From Acidobacteriota bacterium (GTDB taxonomy: Bacteria; Acidobacteriota; Vicinamibacteria; Vicinamibacterales; UBA2999), in NCBI GenBank assembly GCA_021730945.1, contig JAKFYH010000010.1, forward strand, positions 1 to 56,922: a DNA stretch of 56,922 nt, given 5' to 3'. The notes beneath the pieces were generated by a model that had not been told where the DNA came from, ran no database searches, and saw only the letters and a list, made by a program, of their open reading frames with translations. A program made the translations under genes and the position numbers. This document shows positions 9,089-16,123 of this stretch, in pieces. Each line of letters opens with the position of its first letter. The stretch's first letter is position 1.

Positions 9089-9943
9089 TCAGGGTACCCG
9101 CTTCAGCCGAGCCTTCGAATAGACCTGGAACTCCTTGCCGGGTTCGGCGATCTCGAACAATTCTTCGAATTCGTTCTCGTCGATGAAGGTGTAGGTCTCT
9201 CTGGCGCGGTAGCCCTTGGGAATGTTCTCGATGGCTTCGCTGACGAAAACCAGCATGCCTGGTTTCGATGGTGTCTCCAACACGTATTGATTGACGAAGC
9301 CTTCGATATGAAACTGGCGGAAGATCACCGCCTTTCTGGCTCGATCAAAACTCAGAAAGCTACGATGTTCGTGAACTTCACCATTCGGGTTCTTCTCCTG
9401 CGCCGGGTACACGCTGCGGTTCGTTTCTTCGATGAATCGGTCCCCGAGCACCAATCGGTACTCGCGCGTCAGCGTGCCGGTTCCCGGTTGGCCCTCAGAT
9501 GTCCCTTGCCATTTTCCGACGAACAGTTGGACAGCGCTCAGGTTGGATGCGGTACCCGATTGAGATGCGCTTGCCAGGCCTGAGACACAGAGAAGGCAAC
9601 ACGCGGCGACGGCTGCCACGCGCCATCGCTGACAGATCACTCCCGCGACCACGCCGACGAGCATACCGGGCAGGACAATTTCCCAATACTGAGCCGGCTG
9701 GCCCACTGCGACCAAGCTGCTTAGGACGAGCCCGACCAACGCGCCAGCGAGGATGCCCAGCGGCAAAGATTGTTTCCACTTCGCGACAAGACCGACCGCC
9801 AGGCCCGTCAGGACCCCCTTCACGGTGGAGCCCAGAATGATTGCAAGCATCATCGAGCGCGCCTCCGGGTAGAACCAGGCCGACATACCGTCAATCAGAC
9901 CGAGTACGCCACCGGCCACCACTCCAAGGACAGGCTTGGTCAT
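9089..9943 (-). CDS. Four-TM membrane domain fused to a lipocalin/heme-binding-type beta-barrel domain
   Basis: A 284-residue two-part protein. Residues 1-125 are Gly/Ala/Val-rich with four or five membrane segments, ending in a signal-like segment (Gly-Leu-Ala-Ser-Ala-Ser-Gln). Residues 140-284 resemble the small beta-barrel group around DUF1794/DUF1579: Phe-Val-Gly-Lys-Trp-Gln-Gly at the start, Leu-Gly-Asp-Arg-Phe-Ile-Glu-Glu-Thr, and His residues in the middle (Glu-Val-His-Glu-His-Arg). The domain would lie outside the inner membrane. Whether it binds heme or lipid cannot be told. It converges on the TSUP gene with 8 bases between the stops. Confidence 0.75.
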   Translation of the reverse strand: MTKPVLGVVAGGVLGLIDGMSAWFYPEARSMMLAIILGSTVKGVLTGLAVGLVAKWKQSLPLGILAGALVGLVLSSLVAVGQPAQYWEIVLPGMLVGVVAGVICQRWRVAAVAACCLLCVSGLASASQSGTASNLSAVQLFVGKWQGTSEGQPGTGTLTREYRLVLGDRFIEETNRSVYPAQEKNPNGEVHEHRSFLSFDRARKAVIFRQFHIEGFVNQYVLETPSKPGMLVFVSEAIENIPKGYRARETYTFIDENEFEELFEIAEPGKEFQVYSKARLKRVP

Positions 9944-10077
9944 CGAATCGCTCCGTAAGTGGTATTCAACACCGGCTGGAGCATTCTGTACCGCCCTTTT
10001 ATGACCCTGTTTCCGGCCGTTTCCTGGCCATCGAAGGCCCTTGACTGGTTTAGCCGGAACGTATTGTATGGCGGTCT

Positions 10078-10767
10078 ATGCGGCCTAGAACTTCTCTCAA
10101 TTCCCGTGCTCGAAGATTGGCAGTCGTCGCCGCGGCCCTGGCCCTATTGGCGGAAGGTGCCCTGGCGCAGCAAGACGAGCGCGAGCGGGAAAAGACTGCG
10201 CGCGTCGCAGATATCCTCACGGCGCTTGGCGCTCGCGACGGTGCACACATCGCTGATCTTGGGTCGTCGGACGGTTTCTATACCCTGCGAATCGCGACAG
10301 CGGTGGCTCCGAGTGGCAAGGCCTACGCCATCGACATCGACAAGAAATCACTCGACACGTTACGTGAGCGTGCGCAAAAGGACGCGATCACCAACGTCGA
10401 CATCATTCTTAGCGAACCGGCGGACCCGAAACTCCCTACTGGCGCCCTTGATGCCGTTCTGATTCGCAACGCGTATCACGAGATGGTGGCCTATCGCGAA
10501 ATCCTCAAGAGCGTGATGAGCGGTCTGAAACCTGGAGGGTTGCTCGTGGTGAGTGAGTCCATCAGCGACAGCTTTCTCGACAAACCGCGCGTACAGCAGG
10601 TCAAAGAACATTACATTGCGCCGGGCATTGTCGAAGCTGAGCTGCGCGAGGCGGGGTTCGAAATGCTCGATCGTGATGATGCCTTCACAAAGTTCACGGG
10701 TCGGACGATTGTCGGCGCATTCTGGATGATCCGAGCGCGTCGACCGATGGTCCCTATCGCGCGCTAG
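10078..10767 (+). CDS. Class I SAM-dependent methyltransferase-like protein with signal peptide
   Basis: 229 residues. Residues 1-30 form a clear Sec signal peptide (Arg-rich start, Ala/Leu core, Ala-Leu-Ala cut before Gln-Gln). The rest is a class I methyltransferase fold: motif I Ala-Asp-Leu-Gly-Ser-Ser-Asp-Gly, an acidic motif II (Ala-Ile-Asp-Ile-Asp), and Leu-Lys-Pro-Gly-Gly-Leu-Leu later. Similar exported methyltransferase-like proteins occur in several Gram-negative phyla, but a SAM source in the periplasm is not known, so catalysis is uncertain. It lies opposite two cytosolic methyltransferase genes and its stop overlaps the next gene's stop by 4 bases. Confidence 0.8.
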   Translation: MRPRTSLNSRARRLAVVAAALALLAEGALAQQDEREREKTARVADILTALGARDGAHIADLGSSDGFYTLRIATAVAPSGKAYAIDIDKKSLDTLRERAQKDAITNVDIILSEPADPKLPTGALDAVLIRNAYHEMVAYREILKSVMSGLKPGGLLVVSESISDSFLDKPRVQQVKEHYIAPGIVEAELREAGFEMLDRDDAFTKFTGRTIVGAFWMIRARRPMVPIAR

Positions 10768-11426
10768 CTGTTTTTCGGAGCCTCGATGATGTGTCCCCAT
10801 GTGGCCAGATGACTCGCCCCTGCTGGGAATGCGCGAAACTCGGCTTGAGGGAACCCAGCCTGTTTGAAGGCGGCCATTAGTTCGGTCTTGTCGTAAAGAT
10901 TGGAACGCCACCACCATCCGACCAGCGGTCGTGTGAACCAATTTCGTTTGGTGATGAAGACCAGGAGACATCCGCTGTCCGCGAGCCGGCCGCGTAGGGC
11001 GGCTAGCGCCTCGGCCAATCGTTCGCGCGGGATGTATTCCAGCATCGACGCGCTGACGATCAGGTCGTAATCGTTCCAGCCATGTGGCAACTTCTCGAGC
11101 TGAAGAACATCAGCCTGCGTCGTTGTAATCATCTGAATCCCACGGCTTTCGAATTTGTCGTGAAAGCGGTGCAGCATCGCCGGAGTGAGATCGAAGGCGT
11201 CGAGAGCCGCTGGCGCAATGCCCCTTCGCCCGAGCGCGTCATGTAGGGCGATCGTCACTGCGCCCGTACCGCAACCAGCATCCAGCACGCGAAGCCCCGA
11301 TCGCAAGAGGCACGACTGCTCGAAAAATTTCCGGAGTCCCCGTTCATACCCAACGAACTGGATAAAACGGTCGTAGACGCCGTGCTGCGCCGTGAAGAAT
11401 TGGATGACGTCGCTCGTGCTCGCCAT
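10764..11426 (-). CDS. Class I SAM-dependent methyltransferase
   Basis: Cytosolic class I methyltransferase of 220 residues. Motif I is Val-Leu-Asp-Ala-Gly-Cys-Gly-Thr-Gly near residues 45-53; post-I Asp-Ala-Phe-Asp-Leu-Thr follows, and Ala-Ser-Met-Leu-Glu-Tyr-Ile-Pro marks motif IV. The last third is the usual beta-hairpin end (Gly-Cys-Leu-Leu-Val-Phe-Ile). The substrate is unknown. It is followed by another methyltransferase gene on the same strand 17 bases upstream, and both may share the TetR-controlled transcript. No clear Shine-Dalgarno precedes ATG 11426. Confidence 0.82.
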   Translation of the reverse strand: MASTSDVIQFFTAQHGVYDRFIQFVGYERGLRKFFEQSCLLRSGLRVLDAGCGTGAVTIALHDALGRRGIAPAALDAFDLTPAMLHRFHDKFESRGIQMITTTQADVLQLEKLPHGWNDYDLIVSASMLEYIPRERLAEALAALRGRLADSGCLLVFITKRNWFTRPLVGWWWRSNLYDKTELMAAFKQAGFPQAEFRAFPAGASHLATWGHIIEAPKNS

Positions 11427-11443
11427 TGCTGTCGCAGGCGAGT

Positions 11444-12058
11444 CTATCGCACGATGCTGGCCTCACCCTCGTACATGAAGGTCATCGGCTTGGGACCCTT
11501 CATGTAGCCAGTCCTCAACCCATCGACCCGAAAGCCTGCCGCCGCAATCAGTTGGTCAATCGGCCGGTTGAGATGACAGCCACCGCCGATTCGTTTCCAG
11601 ACTGGTGTCAGCGCGTTCTGCCAACGCACGACTTTGGGCTCGGGCGCCCTGCCGTGTTCCGCGAACACGAGCTTCCCGTCGTCCTTCAGAACGCGTCGGA
11701 CTTCGGCGAGCGCCTTTGCCAAGTCTGGAATCGAACACATGGTCCACGTCGTGACCACGGTGTCGAATTCATGATCCGGTAGAGGTATAGACTCCGCCGA
11801 CCCTTCAATCAACTGAATCGTCTGAGTCCGATCGGTCATCGCCTCGCGTGCCATCGACAGCAATTTGGCAGACGGATCAAGACCCACCACGTCCGTGCCG
11901 GACTGGTATAGCGGCAGGTTTAGCCCCGACCCGACTCCGATCTCCAGAATGCGCCCACGAGCGGCGCCGACTGCCCGACGGCGATACGGCTCGAAGTGCT
12001 CCTGCTTCATCGACCCCTGGATCAGATGCGGCAGTATCCGTTCCTGATAGAACCCCAT
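11444..12058 (-). CDS. Class I SAM-dependent methyltransferase (UbiE-like)
   Basis: About 204 residues, starting Met-Gly-Phe-Tyr-Gln-Glu-Arg-Ile-Leu-Pro-His-Leu-Ile. That opening is typical of a family of small phospholipid/small-molecule methyltransferases. Motif I is Ile-Leu-Glu-Ile-Gly-Val-Gly-Ser-Gly-Leu-Asn (about 41-51), and Thr-Trp-Thr-Met-Cys-Ser-Ile-Pro is motif IV. ATG 12058 is preferred to the upstream in-frame ATG at 12091 because GGAGAAG lies 5 bases before it and the opening residues match relatives. The C-terminal Gly-Tyr-Met-Lys-Gly-Pro-Lys-Pro is also family-typical. Probable operon with the TetR gene. Confidence 0.85.
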   Translation of the reverse strand: MGFYQERILPHLIQGSMKQEHFEPYRRRAVGAARGRILEIGVGSGLNLPLYQSGTDVVGLDPSAKLLSMAREAMTDRTQTIQLIEGSAESIPLPDHEFDTVVTTWTMCSIPDLAKALAEVRRVLKDDGKLVFAEHGRAPEPKVVRWQNALTPVWKRIGGGCHLNRPIDQLIAAAGFRVDGLRTGYMKGPKPMTFMYEGEASIVR

Positions 12059-12098
12059 GTCACTTCTCCCTGGCGCGGACCGCGCCAGCACGCGTGGC

Positions 12099-12296
12099 TC
12101 AAGCCGACGGCGGGTCCTTCATAACCAGGTGAATGCCGGCGAAGTATGTGAGGCACGCACCGAGCACAGTGGTTCCAAAGCCAACAGTCAGTTCATTGAG
12201 GCCGGCGATTGGGCTGTTGGGAATGATGAAGCCGTAGCCGATCACGAGAGTTGGAACGACGAACGCGAGCAAGGGAACCGTGTATTTGAACTTCAT
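12099..12296 (-). CDS. Small two-helix membrane protein
   Basis: A 65-residue protein with two hydrophobic helices (about 7-25 and 38-58) joined by a short polar loop containing Asn-Ser-Pro. There is no recognisable motif. Its ATG lies inside the 3' end of the TetR gene (4-base ATGA overlap), so it is translationally coupled to the regulator and probably a member of its regulon. Function unknown; the position between a TetR repressor and a methyltransferase suggests an accessory membrane role. Confidence 0.7.
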   Translation of the reverse strand: MKFKYTVPLLAFVVPTLVIGYGFIIPNSPIAGLNELTVGFGTTVLGACLTYFAGIHLVMKDPPSA

Positions 12297-13027
12297 GTGC
12301 GCCTCTTTCGGGAACCAGTCGTCCCACCCTTAGCGACAGGTGAAACCAATGATCGTGACACGAGGTCAACGATCGTCTGACGCACGGCGTCGTCATCCAG
12401 CTCCTGGGGATGAGGATCCTGAAAGCGATGCCGGGCGAAGAAGGTGACGCTCTCGACGATGAATCGCGCGGCCGTCGGTGGATCAGCCGGATGAAAATCA
12501 CCGGTCGTCATGCGTATCGCCACGTAGCGGGTCAGGCGCGCAAAGAGATCGCGACGCACCTGCTCGAAGAACAGCCCAAAGAGCTCGGGCACCTCACGGG
12601 CCGAACGCTCGAGAATGGTGGCGCCGTCGCGCGAACGCTCGGTCTGGAGGAACAGTTCCAGCACGATGGCCCGGAGTTCCTCGTGGGCGTCTGCGACCTT
12701 CTTGCGCTTCATGGCCGCATCAAGCGACGGAAGGGGGAATGTGTCGTGAACGCGCTGACGGAGCTGCTCCACGATGCTCGCCATCGACGGCGTCCGCAAC
12801 GGCAGTTCGCGACCCTCAAGTGTGACATCCGGGCGTCCCCATTGCTCCACGAGCAACAGGAACAGCGCTTCTTTAGACTCCACGTAGTTGTAGAGGGAGC
12901 CGTGGGCGACGCCCATCTCTCGGGCGATGTCGGTCATGCGGGCCTGTTTCAGTCCCGTGCGGCCAAACACGCGTGCGGCTGCCGCCAACATGCGAGGTAT
13001 GAACTCCGGCGATCGCGGCCTGACCAT
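12293..13027 (-). CDS. TetR/AcrR family transcriptional regulator
   Basis: 244-residue DNA-binding repressor. The N-terminal helix-turn-helix (about 12-58) reads Ala-Ala-Ala-Arg-Val-Phe, then Met-Thr-Asp-Ile-Ala-Arg-Glu-Met-Gly-Val-Ala-His-Gly-Ser-Leu-Tyr-Asn-Tyr-Val, a classic TetR module. The C-terminal ligand-binding half is helical and its effector is unknown. A perfect 19-base palindrome 18 bases upstream is the likely operator, giving autoregulation. It faces the ArsR-rhodanese gene across an 85-base divergent promoter region and is followed by the small membrane protein and methyltransferase genes. Confidence 0.9.
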   Translation of the reverse strand: MVRPRSPEFIPRMLAAAARVFGRTGLKQARMTDIAREMGVAHGSLYNYVESKEALFLLLVEQWGRPDVTLEGRELPLRTPSMASIVEQLRQRVHDTFPLPSLDAAMKRKKVADAHEELRAIVLELFLQTERSRDGATILERSAREVPELFGLFFEQVRRDLFARLTRYVAIRMTTGDFHPADPPTAARFIVESVTFFARHRFQDPHPQELDDDAVRQTIVDLVSRSLVSPVAKGGTTGSRKRRT

Positions 13028-13044
13028 CTGGACGCACTATTTCA

Positions 13045-13063
13045 TGACTGACTTAGTCAGTCA
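13045..13063. promoter_or_regulatory. Perfect 19-base palindrome, probable TetR operator
   Basis: TGACTGACTTAGTCAGTCA: two 9-base arms around a central T. Palindromes of this form, with repeated TGAC/GTCA units, are usual operators for TetR/AcrR repressors. It lies 18 bases upstream of the TetR start and between two divergent genes. Binding is inferred. Confidence 0.75.
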
Positions 13064-13073
13064 ATAACAACGG

Positions 13074-13106
13074 TTGACAGGCTGTATTCAAGTACTCTAT
13101 TGAATA
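13074..13106 (+). promoter_or_regulatory. Promoter with ArsR-type inverted repeat upstream of the sulfur operon
   Basis: A consensus -35 TTGACA (13074-13079) is followed after 18 bases by a plausible -10 TATTGA (13098-13103). A perfect inverted repeat TATTCAA (13085-13091) / TTGAATA (13100-13106) with an 8-base spacer overlaps the -10, the usual place for an ArsR-family repressor. The start of transcription would fall near 13110, almost at ATG 13113, so the message may be leaderless or nearly so. Inferred from sequence only. Confidence 0.65.
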
Positions 13107-13112
13107 GTGGCA

Positions 13113-13802
13113 ATGAGCACCGCCGATCACAGGCAGTTCAAGGACCGACTCTACGGCCAGTTCGCAAGGCTCGGTAAGGCACTGGCCAGTCCGCATCGTC
13201 TCGAACTGCTCGACTTGCTGGCCCAAACTGAGCGCACAGTGGAGTCGCTGGCCGCCGAGATCGGAGCCTCCACCGCCAACGCGTCGCAACATCTCCAGGC
13301 ACTGCGCCGCGCCAGTCTGGTCGACACTCGTAAGGATGGGCTTTTCGTGTACTACCGGCTTGCCGATCCGAGCGTCGTCCAGCTCTGTGCGGCACTGCGG
13401 ACGGTCGCGGAACAGCGATACGCGGACTTGGATCTTATCGTTCGAGAGCACTTTGGCGATCGTTCTGATCCTGAACCCGTCCAGATGGATGAACTGCTCA
13501 GACGCGCTCGGAAAGGCGACGTCGTCATTCTCGATACGCGGCCGGCCCGTGAGTACGCAGCTGGGCACATCGCCGGCGCCATCTCGGTGCCCATCGATGA
13601 CCTTCAGCGCCGCCTTCGCAATCTGCCGAAGTCGAAACCGTATGTCGCGTATTGTCGCGGCCCTTATTGCGTTTATGCCGATCAGGCGGTGTCGCAGTTA
13701 CGAAAGACGGGACGCCAAGCCCAGCGGCTTGCTGGAGGCTTCCCGGATTGGAAATCAGCCGGCCTTCCGATCGAGACAGGTGTGTCACCCCTTGCCGGCT
13801 GA
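13113..13802 (+). CDS. ArsR-family repressor fused to a rhodanese domain (BigR/SqrR-like regulatory role)
   Basis: Transcription factor of about 229 residues. An ArsR winged helix-turn-helix (about 8-90; Leu-Ala-Ser-Pro-His-Arg-Leu-Glu-Leu-Leu, then Ala-Asn-Ala-Ser-Gln-His-Leu-Gln-Ala-Leu) is joined to a C-terminal rhodanese (about 120-225). The rhodanese loop is C181-Arg-Gly-Pro-Tyr-C186. ArsR-rhodanese proteins are thought to sense reactive sulfur or metalloid through the rhodanese cysteine. ATG 13113 is chosen over GTG 13107 because the predicted transcript starts near 13110. It heads the operon with the persulfide dioxygenase, supporting a sulfane-sulfur sensing role. Confidence 0.87.
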   Translation: MSTADHRQFKDRLYGQFARLGKALASPHRLELLDLLAQTERTVESLAAEIGASTANASQHLQALRRASLVDTRKDGLFVYYRLADPSVVQLCAALRTVAEQRYADLDLIVREHFGDRSDPEPVQMDELLRRARKGDVVILDTRPAREYAAGHIAGAISVPIDDLQRRLRNLPKSKPYVAYCRGPYCVYADQAVSQLRKTGRQAQRLAGGFPDWKSAGLPIETGVSPLAG

Positions 13803-13821
13803 CAACGCTGCATCGCCAACT

Positions 13822-15081
13822 ATGTCTGCGGCACTACCTTCGCCCAGACTTGGGCTGCGCGAGAACGCCGCCCAATTCACTCTTCTGGTCGTCGTCAACG
13901 CGTTCGTCGGTGCGATGGTCGGCATCGAACGCAGCATTCTGCCGGCGATTGCTGAACAGGAGTTCGCGCTCGCTGCCCGCTCGGCGATTCTGTCGTTCAT
14001 CGTGGTGTTCGGCGTATCGAAGGCGCTCACCAACTACGGCGCCGGCCGATGGTCCGATCAGTTTGGCCGTAAACCGGTTCTCGTGCTCGGTTGGCTCGTG
14101 GCGGCCCCGGTTCCGTTCTTGCTGATGTGGGCTCCCAGCTGGAACTGGATTCTGTTCGCAAACGTGCTGCTTGGAGTGAGTCAGGGACTCACCTGGTCAA
14201 CGACCGTCATCATGAAGATCGACCTCGTCGGCGCCAAGAAGCGCGGATTGGCGATGGGATTGAACGAATTCGCCGGATACGTGGCCCTTTCCGGTAGCGC
14301 ACTCGCGACGGGTTGGATTGCCGCAAATTACGGGCTCCGGCCGCAGCCCTTCTACCTCGGAGTGGTGTTCGTCGCAGTGGGCCTCGCGCTCTCTGCCGTG
14401 ATGGTGCGCGAAACACGGCACCACGTCGCTCACGAATCAAAGCTGCTCGCGACGCAGGGGGACGACAGCGTTCCCAGTTCTCGCGAGGTTTTTTGGCGGA
14501 CTACGCTCCTCGACCCGAACCTGTCGAGTGTCAGCCAGGCAGGGCTGGTCAACAACCTCAACGACGGAATGGCTTGGGGACTCTTCCCCTTGGTGTTTGC
14601 GGCGGCCGGAATGAACCTGGCGCAGGTGGGACTGCTCGCGGCCATCTATCCTGCCACCTGGGGTTTTGCACAGTTGGTGACTGGCGCCCTCTCTGATCGC
14701 ATCGGGCGCAAGCCGCTCATCGTCTGGGGCATGTGGATTCAGGCTGTCGGTATTGCGGTGATGGCGGTGGTGCATGGATTCATGGGATTTGCGATCGGTG
14801 CGGTGTTGCTCGGCATCGGCACGGCGATGGTCTATCCCGCACTTCTCGCGGCCATCGGCGACGTAGCGCACCCGTCCTGGCGCGCTTCGGCAGTCGGGGT
14901 CTATCGCTTGTGGCGCGACCTCGGATACGCCATCGGAGCTCTGTTGGCGGGACTGACCGCCGATGCCTTCGGGTTGTCGGCCGCCATGTGGCTCATTGCA
15001 GGCCTCACGTTCGTGTCGGGAGTTGTGTCGGCGACGCGCATGCGGGAAACGCTTGCGCCGATCACCGACGTCACACCTTGA
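13822..15081 (+). CDS. Major facilitator superfamily transporter
   Basis: 419-residue MFS permease with about 12 hydrophobic segments in two halves. The family loop motifs are visible: Gly-Arg-Trp-Ser-Asp-Gln-Phe-Gly-Arg-Lys between TM2 and TM3, and Gly-Ala-Leu-Ser-Asp-Arg-Ile-Gly-Arg-Lys between TM8 and TM9. The frame is open much further upstream, but that part is the out-of-frame shadow of the ArsR-rhodanese gene; ATG 13822, 19 bases after that gene's stop, is the real start. The substrate is unknown. Being in a sulfur operon, it could move a sulfur oxyanion or thiol. Confidence 0.88.
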   Translation: MSAALPSPRLGLRENAAQFTLLVVVNAFVGAMVGIERSILPAIAEQEFALAARSAILSFIVVFGVSKALTNYGAGRWSDQFGRKPVLVLGWLVAAPVPFLLMWAPSWNWILFANVLLGVSQGLTWSTTVIMKIDLVGAKKRGLAMGLNEFAGYVALSGSALATGWIAANYGLRPQPFYLGVVFVAVGLALSAVMVRETRHHVAHESKLLATQGDDSVPSSREVFWRTTLLDPNLSSVSQAGLVNNLNDGMAWGLFPLVFAAAGMNLAQVGLLAAIYPATWGFAQLVTGALSDRIGRKPLIVWGMWIQAVGIAVMAVVHGFMGFAIGAVLLGIGTAMVYPALLAAIGDVAHPSWRASAVGVYRLWRDLGYAIGALLAGLTADAFGLSAAMWLIAGLTFVSGVVSATRMRETLAPITDVTP

Positions 15082-15092
15082 AGGAGTCTCAG

Positions 15093-15668
15093 ATGCATGC
15101 GCGAATCGCTGCCCGCCTGTCGATGATGTTGTTGACGGTCATCGTTCCCCTCGCAGCGTGCGGAGGATCGTCGTCGGCCCCGCCGTCTCAAGGTGCATCT
15201 GTCCCTGCGCCGACTGTATCGCCATCCGAGCAGGCTGCACTCACAGGAGCAGCGGCGGCTCCAGGCAGTGAACGATTCGATCCCGATCCACACCCGGAGA
15301 ACGCACACTTGACTCAAGTAACGACAGATTCGCTCGCACAAAGCATCACGGATTATGTGCAGGCCGAATCCACTCGGCGTGGCGGTGAGTTTCCCCTGAA
15401 TGATCCCGAACAACAGGCGACCCTCGGGTTGACACTGACGACCGTGCATCGGGAGCGCTTGAGCCAACTCGCAGACGGCCGCTACTTCGCGTGTGCGGAT
15501 TTCAAAGGACGTGACGGCCACACCTACGATGTCGACCTCTTCATGCGAAGGGACAGCACCGGCCTCACCCCCACCGAGGTCATCGTGCACAAGCAGGACG
15601 GGAAACCGCGCTTCGATTGGGTTGAGCGCAACGGCAAGTGGGCGCAGGCACCCGTGACGCCCAGGTGA
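15093..15668 (+). CDS. Putative lipoprotein of unknown function
   Basis: 191 residues with a lipoprotein signal: Leu-Ala-Ala-Cys near residue 24, followed by Gly-Gly-Ser-Ser-Ser. A low-complexity Pro/Ser/Ala linker comes next, then a soluble domain (about 70-185) with Tyr-Phe-Ala-Cys-Ala-Asp-Phe, Asp-Val-Asp-Leu-Phe-Met-Arg and a final Trp. I do not recognise the domain. AAGGAG lies 7 bases before ATG 15093. It sits 11 bases after the MFS gene and 5 before the DsrE gene, so it belongs to the operon. Confidence 0.8.
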   Translation: MHARIAARLSMMLLTVIVPLAACGGSSSAPPSQGASVPAPTVSPSEQAALTGAAAAPGSERFDPDPHPENAHLTQVTTDSLAQSITDYVQAESTRRGGEFPLNDPEQQATLGLTLTTVHRERLSQLADGRYFACADFKGRDGHTYDVDLFMRRDSTGLTPTEVIVHKQDGKPRFDWVERNGKWAQAPVTPR

Positions 15669-15673
15669 ACACT

Positions 15674-16027
15674 ATGGCCAAGACTCTTTTCATACTGAAC
15701 GACGCCCCCTATGGCACCGAACGCAGCTATAACGCCCTTCGTCTTGCCGGGTCGGTGGCGACACGAGACGGTGAGGAGGTCAAGGTGTTTTTGATTGGGG
15801 ATGCGTCGAGTTGCGCCAAGCGGAATCAAAAAGTGCCGCAGGGGTACTACAACGTAGAAGTAATGCTGCGAAATGTCGGGCGGCACGGCGGCGAGATTGG
15901 CGTCTGCGGCTCGTGCATGGACGCGAGAGGCATTGGCGACTCCGAGTTGACGGACACGACTGGCCGCAGCTCGCTTGATGAGTTGACGAACTGGATGCAG
16001 TGGGCAGAGCGCACGGTGGTGTTCTAG
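15674..16027 (+). CDS. DsrE/TusD-like sulfur-relay family protein
   Basis: 117-residue protein of the DsrE/DsrF fold. It opens Ala-Lys-Thr-Leu-Phe-Ile-Leu-Asn-Asp-Ala-Pro-Tyr-Gly and contains Val-Phe-Leu-Ile-Gly-Asp-Ala and the Cys-bearing segment Gly-Val-Cys-Gly-Ser-Cys-Met-Asp-Ala-Arg-Gly near residues 78-88. Members carry persulfide on such a cysteine and pass sulfur to partners. ATG 15674 is chosen over an upstream in-frame start because the family begins here. The neighbours (rhodanese fusions, persulfide dioxygenase) support a sulfane-sulfur carrier role. Confidence 0.88.
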   Translation: MAKTLFILNDAPYGTERSYNALRLAGSVATRDGEEVKVFLIGDASSCAKRNQKVPQGYYNVEVMLRNVGRHGGEIGVCGSCMDARGIGDSELTDTTGRSSLDELTNWMQWAERTVVF

Positions 16028-16123
16028 CCCGAACTGCCACCCAGCCCCGGGCCAGGCGCCGCGATGATTGGCTTGGGAAGGTGGCCCGCGTCCGTCGCGT
16101 CCTTTTAAGGAAGGTCAGGAGTA

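Noticed and set aside
10750-10790. Short GCTAGC plus T run as a terminator between converging methyltransferase genes
   Set aside because: The stem is too short and the stops overlap; not enough to call a terminator.
13336-13821. Upstream part of the long open frame leading into the MFS transporter
   Set aside because: It overlaps the ArsR-rhodanese gene in another frame and its translation has no transporter features; the family begins at ATG 13822.
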